This document shows, piece after piece, positions 7,126-16,233 of a stretch of DNA of 42,490 nt. This DNA comes from Thermoguttaceae bacterium. GTDB lineage: Bacteria > Planctomycetota > Planctomycetia > Pirellulales > Thermoguttaceae. The stretch spans positions 1 to 42,490 of the forward strand of contig JAFZNK010000047.1 in assembly GCA_017550965.1 (NCBI GenBank), read 5' to 3'. A model generated the notes under the pieces. The model was given only the letters and a program-made list of their open reading frames with translations, had not been told where the DNA came from and searched no databases. The position numbers were made by a program, and so were the translations under genes. The stretch's first letter is position 1, and every line of letters starts with the position of its first letter.

Positions 7126-10100
7126 TCAGTCGCCGAGCGAATCGGTGAAGAGCTGATCCGAATAGACTTCGTCGTAGACGGTCTGATACGAATAGCCTTC
7201 GCGCCAGAGTTTCAACACGGACTGCAAATTCGTCGCGACTTTCGCGCCGTTGTTCTTATTGACAAATCGGAAATTCGACGAGCCGGTTTCTCGCTCGATC
7301 GTGTCGTCGACGGCCTTCTCCGCCGCCTGTTCGGCTTTCTCTTTGATATTCTCGGGCTTCGTAAGCTCCGTATTCGCCGAAAGCGCGTCGTAAGCGCTGT
7401 TGAGCGACTCGGTCTTCGCGAAATATTCCTGATCGACCAGCGCGTCTTTGTTCACGAGAACTTCGCGCGCTCCGGCGACGGCGTCGTCGAAGTCGGTCAC
7501 GGCCTTTTCTCGTTCCTGAATGAATTCCGTAAGCGTCTTTTCGCCGCTCGCGTATTGCGCCTTGGCGGTCGCAAGACTCGCCTTACGCGCGTTGACCGCC
7601 GCAAGATACGAATTCAGGAACTCGGTAAGGTTGCCAGCGTGGCCGTCGTAACGCGTTTGCGCGGCGTCGACCCACGCGTCGAACCATTCCTGCCAATTTG
7701 CGCGCTCGGGGTTGTAATTTGGATTCTTGACGGTCAGTTCAAACGACTTCGTCTCGGACCCGCCGTAGCTCGTCGTTCCTTCGCCCTCGTCAACGACGGT
7801 TTTCGCCATAACGCTAATCGTCAACTTTTGCGTTTCAACCAGTTCGGAAGTAATAAAATCTTCGGGAACGACCCAGGAAATCGCGCCGGAATCCGAATCG
7901 ATCGTCATCCCCTCAGGCGCGCCTTCGAGAAGCGAATATTCGACGGGATATTCGGTCGTCGTTCCGTCAGCCCCCTCTTTGGACGCCTTCGCGACGACGG
8001 TCAGCGCGAACGTCTGGCCGGCGACGACGTTTTGCGCGGCGATCGGATCGAAGACCGGATCGACGCTTTCGTCGACGTTATAACTGGAATTCGCGACGAG
8101 CAACGAGAACGTCTTTTCGGTCGACAGGCCGTTTTCGTACGTTCCGTCTTCCTGCAAATACTGTTCGGTCGCCTTGATTTTGAAGAAGAACGTCTGCGCC
8201 TCTACGTTGTTCGCGAGGTAGTCGGACGGAATCGCCCAGACAATCTCGCCGGTCGCGCCGTCAAACGTAAATTCCTCGGGATAGTCTTCTCCGACAAGCG
8301 CGTAAACGATCTTGTCCGCTTCGCCCTCGGGGTCGACGGCGGAAATCGTCGCGGTATAAGTTGTTCCGGTCGCCGCGGTTACCGGCGTAAGATCGGCGAA
8401 TTGCGGAGCCCGATCGACGTAGTCCGGATTGTTGATCGTCAACGCGAAGGACGTCGTCGCAGAATCGCCGTAATCGACCGTCGGCGCGGTTTCCGACAAC
8501 ACGGTCGTCGCTTTCAAACCGACGGTAATCGTTTCCGACTGTATATTTTCGGTAAAGTAGTTCGCGGGAACCGCCCAGGAGATCGCGCCCGTTTTGGCGT
8601 TAATCGTCATGCCGGCGGGCGCGGACGTCAGTTCGTACGCGACGGGATATTCTTTGTCGTCCTGAGTCGCGTCGCCGCCGATATCGGGGTCTTCGCTTCC
8701 TTCGCTTCCGGACCCGGAACCGCCGGTATGAATCGCGCCTTCGGCGGTCGCGACGACCGTCAGCGCGAACGTTTGGCCCGCCTCGACTTCCTGCGCGGCG
8801 ATCGAGTTCCAGACCGGCGCGACCGAATGGTCGGGATTGAAGTCGTCGTTGCGAACGTAAACTTCAAACGTCTTTTCGCTCGACAGGCCGTTTTCGTAAG
8901 TTCCGTCGTCTTGCAGGTACTGTTCCGTCGCCTTAACTTTAACGTTCATTACGCGATAAGCGATCGGGGTCGTAAGATAGTCGCCCGGAATCGACCAGCT
9001 GATCGAGCCGCTTTCAAACAGGAAGCTTTCGGGGTAATTTCCCACAAGTTCCAGAGCGACGCGGTCGGCAAGACCGTTCGGGTCGGTCGCGGTAATCGTC
9101 GCTTCAAAGAGTTCGCCCGGCGCCGTTTCGTCGTCTTGCAGTTCGCTAAAGACGGGCGCGTAATCGACGTAATCGGGGTTCTCGACCGTCAGGTTAAACG
9201 ACTTGGTCGACGAGGCGCCGTAATTGACCGTTCCGCCGTCGGTTCCGACAATCGCCGTCGCCTTCGCCGTGACGACGAGCGTTTCCGACTTGATCTTGTC
9301 GGACGAGAAGTAGTTCGACGGCACGTTCCATAAAATCGCTCCCGAAACGGAGTCGACCGTCATGCCGCTCGGCGCGGACGTCAGCTCGTACCTGACGCCC
9401 GAGGCGCCTTCGGCCGTCGCGTGAACGACGACCTGGAACGGCGAGCCGGGTCGCGCCGTCTGATCGGCGATCGCGTTCCACTCGGGCGCGCTGGTTTCCG
9501 TGTCGAAGTTCGAATTGACAATCGTCAGAGGAACCGTCTTGAGGGTCGAATATCCGTCGACGGTCGTTCCGTCGGCCTTTTTGAGTTGGGACGTCGCCTT
9601 AACGACGATCTCCGTCTGGCTCGACTGAATGTTCGGATTGGTAATATAATTCGCGGGGACGTCCCATGTCACGTTTCCGGTCGACGCGTTGATCGTCATT
9701 CCGGAAGGTTTGAACTCGCCGACAAGCTCGTATTTCATGTCGACCGTTTCCGCGCTGGGCACATAAGCGGAAATCGTCGCGTCGAGGGTCTGGCCCGTCG
9801 TAACCGAGAGAGGATCGACGTCGTTGAAAATCGGCACGAATCCGACGTTTAAGGTCAGCGTCGCGGTCGCGACGTTTCCAAGCGCGTCGGTCGCGTTGAC
9901 GTCGACGTAATAAACGCCCGCGTCGTCCGTCACGACGTCGTCCCAACTGAAAACGCCGTCTTCGCTGAGGGAGATAAAGCGCGGCCCGGCTTCGGGGTTC
10001 GCGAGCGAGAACGCAATATCGGAGCGTTCGACGCCAAATTCGTCCGCCTTGTTCGTATTCAACTGAAGCGCGCCCCAGTCGCCGACGTTAATGTCGATCG

Positions 10101-11778
10101 TCGTCTCCGACTCGACGAAACTCAGCGGCTGCGTGTCGACCAGGACGTCGAAAATCACCGATTCGCTGTACAAACGCTCGTACGGCGTCACGCGATCGAT
10201 CGGGATGAATTCGCGAACGGAAAGCGCGTGCATGCCGTCGTCCAGAGCCTGATAGTCTTTGAGCTGGAGGGTCAGGACGTACGAGTCGATCTTCGTCTCG
10301 GAGTCGTAGTTGTGCGATTTGACGGTATACGCGTATTCAGAACCGTCGATAAAGACGTTGATCGGCGCTTCGGTCGCCGCGCCGGGATTGAGCCCCGCGA
10401 ACGAAACCGCGATATCGAGCGCGGAGTCGGCAAGGTCGCTCGAAATAATTTTCACGCCGTCGTTAAGATCGCCGACTTTCGTGTCGCCGGAACTTTGAAG
10501 CGCGACGGTCGGCTTCGACGGCGAAATGAACACCGGCTGATCGACCGACGCGGTCAGGCCGTTCGCAAGGGTCGCCTTGACGGTCAACGTCGTGAACTGA
10601 CCGGCCGCGGGCGTCGTAACCAGGCTGAAATTCGCGTTCGACGAATCGGTCGAGGTAATCGAATAGCCGTCGGGCGTCGTCGCGGGCGTGATCGTATATT
10701 GGATATCGTAGTCGCCGTATTTCACAGGAAGACTCGCGGAAACCGTCTCTCCCGCGACCAATTCGAAACTCGTCTTCGCAAGCGCTTCGGCGACGTATTG
10801 ACTCAGCCCTTCCTGACCGACGTAGACGGTCGTCTCCTGGAATTTCAGCGCGTCGTCCGCAAGACTCGACGTGAACGAAATCTTCGTCTTGCCCGAGGCG
10901 TTTTCGTCGGCGACGATTCGCAGCGCGCCGTTCGCGACGTCGGCGGAGCCGACCATATGCATATCGGTAATCGTATACGTCTCGACGGGATAGTCCTGAA
11001 CAGGATACGGAACGATTTCGCCCTGCGCGTTTCTATACGTTTTCGTCGGATGGTCGATCGTGTGCGTTTCGGCCTGTTCCATCGCGTCGATCACGTCGTA
11101 GCCGCTCACGACGTAGCCGAAGACGTTGTAGCCGCCGTCAAGCCAGTCGGCGGAGTCGAACGTAACGTAGAACTGCGCGTTGCTCGTGTTCGAGCCGGAG
11201 TTGGCGTACGCGACCATGCCGCGCCCGCTGTGCGTCAGGACGTCCGAATATTCGTCGGCGATCGGGCCTAAATCGGAGCCCTCGAACCCGTACCCGTCGC
11301 TCGATCCGCCCTGGAACATGAAGCCGGGGATAATGCGGTGGAACGTCAGCCCCTCGTAGTAGTCGTCGAGGCAAAGCTGAATGAACCGCGAGCTGGAATT
11401 AGGCGCTTCGTCGGCGGAGCTGAAGAGCTGAATAACGACCTCGCCAAGAGAAGAAGTCGCGCCGTTAGTCGACGTCTTCATGATCGTGAACGCGACCTGG
11501 CTGCCTTCGACAAAGGAGGGCGTCAGCCCTTCGATCGTCCCTTCGTCGACAAGATCGCGCGCTTTGCCTTCGAACGCGTAATGATAGGAATTCGCGTCGG
11601 CGATCGTAATCACTTCGGGAAGAAGAGAGGCCGCGTCGAGCATCTGACGCTCTTCCAACGCTTCAAACAGGCGTCGGCGACGCGATTCTTTCAGGGTTCG
11701 GCGACGACGCTCCTCGCGCGCTTTTTTGAAAAGAGATTTGACGGACGTCGCTTGACTGATTTTCGACGAAAAACTCAT
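7126..11778 (-). CDS. Giant planctomycete surface protein with cyclophilin domain and Ig-like repeats
   Basis: 1550 residues from the ATG at 11776-11778, preceded by AAGGAA. A very basic leader (residues ~15-36) runs into LFEALEERQMLDA (37-49), the motif that opens many planctomycete extracellular proteins. Residues ~95-275 form a cyclophilin-type peptidyl-prolyl isomerase (FHRIIPGFMFQGG at 147-159, NTSNAQFYVTF at 197-207). After ~370 residues of less clear beta-rich sequence come six He_PIG/cadherin-like repeats (~645-1355). Each has a YELxxxPxGMTIxxxTGxIxWxVPxxY core. Residues ~1356-1550 are Ala/Glu/Lys-rich and helical. The role of the isomerase outside the cell is a guess: it may help fold this or other surface proteins. 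The gene is alone, with its own terminator. Confidence 0.85.
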   Translation of the reverse strand: MSFSSKISQATSVKSLFKKAREERRRRTLKESRRRRLFEALEERQMLDAASLLPEVITIADANSYHYAFEGKARDLVDEGTIEGLTPSFVEGSQVAFTIMKTSTNGATSSLGEVVIQLFSSADEAPNSSSRFIQLCLDDYYEGLTFHRIIPGFMFQGGSSDGYGFEGSDLGPIADEYSDVLTHSGRGMVAYANSGSNTSNAQFYVTFDSADWLDGGYNVFGYVVSGYDVIDAMEQAETHTIDHPTKTYRNAQGEIVPYPVQDYPVETYTITDMHMVGSADVANGALRIVADENASGKTKISFTSSLADDALKFQETTVYVGQEGLSQYVAEALAKTSFELVAGETVSASLPVKYGDYDIQYTITPATTPDGYSITSTDSSNANFSLVTTPAAGQFTTLTVKATLANGLTASVDQPVFISPSKPTVALQSSGDTKVGDLNDGVKIISSDLADSALDIAVSFAGLNPGAATEAPINVFIDGSEYAYTVKSHNYDSETKIDSYVLTLQLKDYQALDDGMHALSVREFIPIDRVTPYERLYSESVIFDVLVDTQPLSFVESETTIDINVGDWGALQLNTNKADEFGVERSDIAFSLANPEAGPRFISLSEDGVFSWDDVVTDDAGVYYVDVNATDALGNVATATLTLNVGFVPIFNDVDPLSVTTGQTLDATISAYVPSAETVDMKYELVGEFKPSGMTINASTGNVTWDVPANYITNPNIQSSQTEIVVKATSQLKKADGTTVDGYSTLKTVPLTIVNSNFDTETSAPEWNAIADQTARPGSPFQVVVHATAEGASGVRYELTSAPSGMTVDSVSGAILWNVPSNYFSSDKIKSETLVVTAKATAIVGTDGGTVNYGASSTKSFNLTVENPDYVDYAPVFSELQDDETAPGELFEATITATDPNGLADRVALELVGNYPESFLFESGSISWSIPGDYLTTPIAYRVMNVKVKATEQYLQDDGTYENGLSSEKTFEVYVRNDDFNPDHSVAPVWNSIAAQEVEAGQTFALTVVATAEGAIHTGGSGSGSEGSEDPDIGGDATQDDKEYPVAYELTSAPAGMTINAKTGAISWAVPANYFTENIQSETITVGLKATTVLSETAPTVDYGDSATTSFALTINNPDYVDRAPQFADLTPVTAATGTTYTATISAVDPEGEADKIVYALVGEDYPEEFTFDGATGEIVWAIPSDYLANNVEAQTFFFKIKATEQYLQEDGTYENGLSTEKTFSLLVANSSYNVDESVDPVFDPIAAQNVVAGQTFALTVVAKASKEGADGTTTEYPVEYSLLEGAPEGMTIDSDSGAISWVVPEDFITSELVETQKLTISVMAKTVVDEGEGTTSYGGSETKSFELTVKNPNYNPERANWQEWFDAWVDAAQTRYDGHAGNLTEFLNSYLAAVNARKASLATAKAQYASGEKTLTEFIQEREKAVTDFDDAVAGAREVLVNKDALVDQEYFAKTESLNSAYDALSANTELTKPENIKEKAEQAAEKAVDDTIERETGSSNFRFVNKNNGAKVATNLQSVLKLWREGYSYQTVYDEVYSDQLFTDSLGD

Positions 11779-12268
11779 GGTTCCAATTCCTTCCGCGCGA
11801 CCTTTTGGATCGCGTACTCTTGCGACTTCGCGTCGCCCCTGGTCATCGTAAGACGCGCGCTGCTCGGCGCCGCGTCTAAAAACATTACCCTGTTTAACTA
11901 TTTTAGCGTCTTTGTCGATTAATTCAACACGAAACAATCATTAGATTCCCCAAAATCGAATAAGTTCAACGTTACGGAACGTCCCCGGTCAATTTTCGAC
12001 AGGCGCGTCGCCATAACATTTCCCGAGCGACCCCGCAAGAATCCTGTGTATTTTACCATAATTTCAATATAGTAAAAATAGGCAAATTATTATTAAATAT
12101 TCGGCCTCCCTCGAAAAAAACTTGTCGGAAAAGGCTCAAAATGTAAAAAACTCTTGAAAAAATTGACAAAATAGGATAAAATACGCGGCGAACGCGTCTA
12201 ACCCCGCGTAAGCGCCGGGAAGCGCGCGTTCCTGCCGGCGAACTATAACTACTTACGAGAAACGCAAG
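11779..12268. promoter_or_regulatory. Divergent promoter region between surface protein and ABC ATPase
   Basis: No gene in these 490 bases. The centre (about 12040-12185) is strongly AT-rich. On the plus strand TTGAAA (12154-12159), a 17-base spacer and TAAAAT (12177-12182) form a good promoter for the ATPase gene at 12269. On the minus strand a -10-like TAAAAT lies at 12050-12055, but its -35 is unclear; if used, the surface-protein message would have a leader of ~265 bases. Confidence 0.55.
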
Positions 12269-12973
12269 ATGCTTGAGCTTAGAAATTTAAAAAAATCGTA
12301 TAAAGAACCCGACGGAGGCGACCTTCCTATCTTAGACGTGCCGCGCTGGAGCGTCGACGCGGGCGAACAGGTCGTCGTCGTAGGGCCGAGCGGTTGCGGC
12401 AAGACGACGTTGCTTCATATTATCGCGGGCATTTTGCGTCCGACGTCCGGCCAGGTCCTTATCGACGGCTGGAACACGGCGATTTTAAACGAATCGGAAC
12501 GCGACCAGTTCCGCGCGCGCCGCATCGGGTACGTCTTCCAGACGTTCAATCTCCTGCCCGGCTTCACGGCGCTTGAAAACGTTCAGCTCGGCATGGCGTT
12601 CGCGGGGCGCGGACACGACCGCAAGCGCGCGATCAACCTTCTCGAACGCGTCGGGCTCGGCCACCGTCTCCACCATAAGCCCGGCCAAATGAGCGTCGGC
12701 GAACAGCAGCGCGTCTCGGTCGCGCGCGCGCTCGCCAACAAGCCGAAACTCGTCCTCGCCGACGAGCCGACCGCCAACGTCGACGTCGGCAATCAACAAC
12801 TTGTCGTCGACATGCTCCGCAACACCTGCCGCGACGAAAACGTCGCGCTCATCCTGGTAACGCACTCCCCCGCCGTCGCCGACCAGTTCGAACGCGTCGA
12901 CCTGCTCACCGACGTCAACCTCGTCGCCAAGCAGAAACTCGAAGAACAGGATCGCGACGTCCTGCAGGGCTGA
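12269..12973 (+). CDS. ABC transporter ATP-binding protein (LolD/MacB type)
   Basis: 234 residues. Walker A GPSGCGKTT at 39-47, Q-loop in YVFQTFNLLPGFTALENV, an altered signature MSVGEQQRVSVARAL (Val for the usual first Gly), Walker B LVLADEPTANVD and H-loop VTHS. The wording FQTFNLLP..TALENV places it with the LolD/MacB/FtsE group, which pairs with FtsX-like permeases to move lipoproteins or peptides, or drive envelope work. No permease gene is adjacent: a strong terminator and then an insertion sequence follow. The partner may be encoded elsewhere, or have been separated. The gene has its own promoter about 87 bases upstream. Confidence 0.85.
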   Translation: MLELRNLKKSYKEPDGGDLPILDVPRWSVDAGEQVVVVGPSGCGKTTLLHIIAGILRPTSGQVLIDGWNTAILNESERDQFRARRIGYVFQTFNLLPGFTALENVQLGMAFAGRGHDRKRAINLLERVGLGHRLHHKPGQMSVGEQQRVSVARALANKPKLVLADEPTANVDVGNQQLVVDMLRNTCRDENVALILVTHSPAVADQFERVDLLTDVNLVAKQKLEEQDRDVLQG

Positions 12974-12994
12974 ACCTGATTCAAGCAAAGAACC

Positions 12995-13038
12995 ACGCGG
13001 GCCAATCGCCGCTCATGGAGCGCGCGATTGGCCCGCGT
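12995..13038 (+). terminator. Terminator hairpin after the ABC ATPase
   Basis: A 15-base perfect stem: ACGCGGGCCAATCGC (12995-13009) and its complement (13024-13038), loop of 14, followed by GTTCGTTT. It lies 22 bases after the stop codon. Confidence 0.8.
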
Positions 13039-13063
13039 GTTCGTTTGGCGACGCCGTAACAAG

Positions 13064-13079
13064 CCGGGGATAAAAATCC
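13064..13079. repeat. CCGGGG palindrome, left part interrupted by the IS, with target duplication
   Basis: CCGGGGATAAAAATCC ends where the insertion sequence begins. Its last 11 bases, GATAAAAATCC (13069-13079), recur at 14624-14634 on the other side. Joined, the flanks restore CCGGGGATAAAAATCCCCGG, a perfect member of the family at 18249. Confidence 0.85.
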
Positions 13080-14622
13080 CACCCTGTAACACTAATTGGT
13101 TTTATCCTTTTTCAGGACTAAACACATTATTCATTGCTGTAAATTGTTTCCAACAAGCAGTAATGATCATTAGTTTGTTAACCGCTTTCCAAATCGTTCT
13201 GACTCCGGGCGGATATTTTGACGTCGGCGAATATCCGCCAAGTTTCGCAAGTTTAATAATAAACTCACCTATCGTTGGCGGTTCTTCTGGAAATTCTGCG
13301 GCGTTATCCACAAAAGCATATAAGGCTTTCTGTTCGTCGGGTTCAAAAAAGAGTTCGCTACTTACCTCTGGATGTTGACGAGGCGTGTACGTTATCGCCA
13401 TGATGTGCCACGCGATGATCATCAAAAGAGAAGCGCATGTTTTGGCGCTTTTAAACGAACCGTGTTGACGTTTTTCGATAGCGCAACCTTCTTTCAGCGT
13501 CCGGAAGAATAATTCGATTTGCCAACGCGTTTTATAGTAGCTAACGACGTTTTTTGCTTCTTCTTGCGTACATGCCGGAAGCGTCGTTAGAAGCGTCCAT
13601 TCAACGGGAGTTTCTCCCTCAGGAGGGTTGATTTCTTTAACAAAAACAACGTTCATTGACACGTCTTGCGTTGACAATTTGTTGTAACTAGGTCGCTTAA
13701 AACAGACTTCACAGGAGCGAACTTCTACTTCCGCGTCTCGGTCTTCACGAAACTCATGACGTTTTCCGTCGAGTTTAGTCGTCCGTTTTTGCACCTTGAT
13801 TTTATCCGTGTACATGTAAGAACTGATAGCAAATTTGTCTTTAAGTTTCATGACTTCTTTGCTATTTTTTTCGATACAAACACGCTCGTAACAAGCTCGA
13901 ACAAGGAAATGAAGATTCGGGACAGGACGTTCCATTGCATAAAGATCGTACATGTCCGATTCGCTATCTCCAATACAGACGGAAATTATATCGGGATGAC
14001 GTTGCGCAAATTCACTGGTCGCTTGATAACCTTCAAGCCAGCGAATCGATTCTTTTTCCTCCGCTGGAATCGAACGAAGCATATTTTCTCGTTTTCTTCC
14101 CCTCACACGGTCATTGCTTCGTGTCCAGATTTTGTGCGCATAACAACCAAGGGGTAATCCGTCGGAAGTCGTCGCTAAAACTGGATGAATATAGTATCCG
14201 TAAGATTTGCTACTGTTTGTTGGACCTATTCCGGAAACGCTTTCCGGCAACGATATTTCAGTTGTGTCTTGCACAAAAAGAACGACGTTGTGAGAAGTAG
14301 CGCGTTCCTCCGTCATACGAGCGTGAGAAGCGAGAATGGCGTCGGCGTCTACGTTTTCGTTGTTAAAAAAACGAGAGATTGCCACTCGTTCAGAGTCGTT
14401 TTTGGCAATATCGCTGATGCTGGGGTTGTCAGATTGCGAGGCCAACGTGCCTAAGGTAAGGGTAAGTCGTTTCAACAAGTGTTCGTTCATGCCCGTAACA
14501 CTTTGCACTTCCGAAACAATGGAGTTCTTTGACATTATAACGTCCCTGTAATGCTGTAAAAAACGTTTGGTTCACGATAACGATTTTTAACGGCTAATAC
14601 AAGACATTAGTGTTACAGGGTG
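13080..14622 (-). mobile_element. IS4-family insertion sequence, about 1543 bp, apparently complete
   Basis: The ends are inverted repeats of 17 bases: CACCCTGTAACACTAAT at 13080-13096 and its complement at 14606-14622. Inside is one intact transposase gene. The flanks carry an 11-base direct repeat, GATAAAAATCC, within the usual range for parts of the IS4 family; exact boundaries are uncertain by one or two bases because the end sequence and the target share C residues. The intact gene, matching ends and near-perfect duplication suggest a recent insertion. The target is a dispersed palindrome, so no gene was broken. Confidence 0.93.
13102..14535 (-). CDS. IS4-family transposase (Tn5/IS50-like DDE enzyme)
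   Basis: 477 residues, like the 476 of Tn5 transposase. The catalytic triad is visible: Asp90 in FVQDTTE, Asp190 in CIGDSESD, Glu341 in YYKTRWQIELFFRTLK. The last carries the Y(2)R(3)E(6)K signature (Tyr334, Arg337, Glu341, Lys348) that defines the IS4 family. The stretch EINPPEGETPVEW is also very close to the Tn5 enzyme. It cuts and moves the element by a hairpin cut-and-paste route. The ATG at 14533-14535 follows AGGGACG. No frameshift or internal stop is seen, so it is probably active. Confidence 0.96.
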   Translation of the reverse strand: MSKNSIVSEVQSVTGMNEHLLKRLTLTLGTLASQSDNPSISDIAKNDSERVAISRFFNNENVDADAILASHARMTEERATSHNVVLFVQDTTEISLPESVSGIGPTNSSKSYGYYIHPVLATTSDGLPLGCYAHKIWTRSNDRVRGRKRENMLRSIPAEEKESIRWLEGYQATSEFAQRHPDIISVCIGDSESDMYDLYAMERPVPNLHFLVRACYERVCIEKNSKEVMKLKDKFAISSYMYTDKIKVQKRTTKLDGKRHEFREDRDAEVEVRSCEVCFKRPSYNKLSTQDVSMNVVFVKEINPPEGETPVEWTLLTTLPACTQEEAKNVVSYYKTRWQIELFFRTLKEGCAIEKRQHGSFKSAKTCASLLMIIAWHIMAITYTPRQHPEVSSELFFEPDEQKALYAFVDNAAEFPEEPPTIGEFIIKLAKLGGYSPTSKYPPGVRTIWKAVNKLMIITACWKQFTAMNNVFSPEKG

Positions 14623-14623
14623 A

Positions 14624-14638
14624 GATAAAAATCCCCGG
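14624..14638. repeat. CCGGGG palindrome, right part after the IS
   Basis: GATAAAAATCCCCGG continues the palindrome interrupted at 13079. The first 11 bases are the second copy of the target duplication. One extra A at 14623 sits between the terminal repeat and this copy. Confidence 0.8.
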
Positions 14639-14692
14639 ATGGATATGCGGTCAGGCGACGCGTTATTTGGGGAGAAAGAAGTCGGCGTCGCC

Positions 14693-15004
14693 CTACTTAC
14701 TTGCAGCGTCAGCCGTCGGACCGCTTCCGGCCGAAGAACCTTGCCTGAAATATTCTCTCCGTCCGTCGGGATATTCAAGACACGCCTTCTTCTCGTCGTC
14801 GTAACCGGCGATCGGCAGACCTTTTATGCGGCGAATTTCATTATCGATTCGTATCGATTCTTTAAACAGTCTCGTCAATTCTTCGTCAGATATCCCGCAG
14901 GCGTAATCCAGCTCGTTTTTTTCGTTCACCGCAACGTTCTCCGTCCAATCCCCTGTGAAAAAACGCTCTTTCCCTATCGTAACGCCGCGCTTATCGCTTG
15001 TCAA
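14693..15004 (-). CDS. Hypothetical protein, 103 residues
   Basis: A charged, probably soluble protein with no recognised family. It includes a helical LTRLFKESIRIDNEIRRIKG segment and ends in a Gly/Ser/Ala tail. The only available starts are non-ATG: TTG at 15002-15004, 11 bases past the stop of the upstream gene, with no clear ribosome site. The amino-acid make-up looks real and the spacing suggests coupling to the secreted-protein gene before it. It may also be the truncated end of a longer gene; the IS and repeat lie just downstream. Confidence 0.4.
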   Translation of the reverse strand: MTSDKRGVTIGKERFFTGDWTENVAVNEKNELDYACGISDEELTRLFKESIRIDNEIRRIKGLPIAGYDDEKKACLEYPDGRREYFRQGSSAGSGPTADAASK

Positions 15005-15015
15005 GCAGTCGCCGT

Positions 15016-15630
15016 TTATTGGCGCCGTTCCTCGCTTTCCGATTTCTCCCTGTCGTTGATTCGTTTAACGACAATCTTTACGTATTCGCAACATTCCCTC
15101 ACAATATCTTCTTTCGGCTTGATTATCGACTTAACGTCGATGAAAAAACAAACGGCGCCCGCCTGAACTCTTAATGCAAAGCCGCAAGGTTCGTTATAGT
15201 AATACGCGTTTTCCTGTTTCTTTAGTCCCAAAACTCTTTTGACATACGGAGGGGGTTCGCGCGCGGCGCTCGCAAAATCATGCGCGAGGGAATTCAGCGC
15301 GTCCGAAGCTTCTTGCGAGTCTTTAAACACCAGATAGTTGGCGATTACCGTCGTATCGTCGTTGAGGACAAACGTTTGTTCGTAAAAGAAGCCGCCCTTC
15401 TTCCGGTCGGGATTACGGTTCTTCGCGGACTCAACGTCAAACGTCGACGTTTTGACGCTTTCCTGACTGTTGTTGACCGAATCGGCAAAGTCCTGTTTTT
15501 TTAAAATAAACGACCGGAACGTCTTGAACGTCTCCAGCGCTTCCTTCTCGTTCCTGTCGTCTTGCGCGTCGGCGCTGAAAGTCCAAAGCGAACATATTAG
15601 GAGTACGAACGTTAGACGTAATATCTTCAT
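15016..15630 (-). CDS. Secreted protein of unknown function
   Basis: 204 residues from the ATG at 15628-15630, which has GGAG eight bases upstream. It opens with a clean Sec signal peptide (MKILRLTFVLLICSLWTF, then ADAQ as a likely cleavage site near residue 23). The mature part is mixed alpha/beta and charged. The ending KSIIKPKEDIVRECCEYVKIVVKRI looks like a helix packed on a sheet, as in proteins that report a difference or score. No enzyme motif is seen. A longer frame upstream lacks a start signal and would bury the signal peptide. Confidence 0.7.
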   Translation of the reverse strand: MKILRLTFVLLICSLWTFSADAQDDRNEKEALETFKTFRSFILKKQDFADSVNNSQESVKTSTFDVESAKNRNPDRKKGGFFYEQTFVLNDDTTVIANYLVFKDSQEASDALNSLAHDFASAAREPPPYVKRVLGLKKQENAYYYNEPCGFALRVQAGAVCFFIDVKSIIKPKEDIVRECCEYVKIVVKRINDREKSESEERRQ

Positions 15631-15817
15631 TGTCGATCTCCATAGAAACTTGCAAAAATCGACGCGGAGCGCGAAACGCTTTGTCGTAAGAATAACCGCG
15701 GAGACCAACTGGAAGCGGTTCGCTCGTCTCGCGCGAGAGTAAAACCGGGAGCCCGTCTCATCCATTCAATCAGTTCCCCCGCGGAAACAGAAAAAAAATT
15801 TGCGTTAAAACGCAAAA

Positions 15818-16233
15818 TCATTGCCTTTCGGAAGTTTCGGCAATAACGAATTTACTCCAATTCACAAATTCAGACGCCATGTCTAGAGCTTTCTTCGCAT
15901 GACGCTCTTCGAGAAACAATTCGTTAGGATAACGCATTGCAATGACGTAAGGAGTAAGGACGTCCGCATAATCGTAAAACTTTTCGTCTATCTTAACCAT
16001 TTCTTGACCTGATTAAGCAGTAAAAACAAGTCGTGTCTCTTTGGAAGCCCTCCCTGGCTTCCTTTAAGAACAATGATCGATTTTACAGCCTTCTCGGCGG
16101 CTTGTTGGCAATGAAAACATATTATTTCCAACGGTTTCGGACGATATGTTTTAAACAAATGATCGGCGACGCCCAAGTCTGATTCTGCATAGGAAAGCCA
16201 TTCTTTAGCGTCTAAAACAGTTTCGTTAGCCAT
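15818..16233 (-). pseudogene. HEPN-domain toxin gene, frameshifted
   Basis: Two overlapping pieces encode one HEPN protein. Piece one (16233 to 15988, 81 residues) has WLSYAESDLGVADHLF, FHCQQAAEKAVKSIIV and LPKRHDLFLLL and stops after LNQVKKWLR. Piece two (16000 to 15818, 60 residues) continues with DYADVLTPYVIAMRYP and a helical end. One added base in the AAGAAATGG stretch near 16000 would join them into a normal ~140-residue HEPN protein. HEPN proteins paired with MNT nucleotidyltransferases are RNase toxins. Here the toxin is probably inactive unless the ribosome shifts frame or the ATG of piece two is used separately. It overlaps the MNT gene by 8 bases, showing one operon. Confidence 0.8.

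Noticed and set aside
7555..9333. 592-codon open frame on the plus strand opposite the surface protein
   Set aside because: It is rich in Arg/Gly/Asp with no domain and lies wholly inside the Ig-repeat gene; GC-rich codon use opens the opposite strand.
10228..11271. 347-codon open frame opposite the cyclophilin domain
   Set aside because: Antisense shadow of a clearly recognised domain; composition is Arg/Val/Asp-rich without motifs.
12163..12182. TTGACA at 12163 as the -35 box of the ABC ATPase promoter
   Set aside because: It is only 8 bases from the -10 TAAAAT; TTGAAA at 12154 has the correct 17-base spacing.
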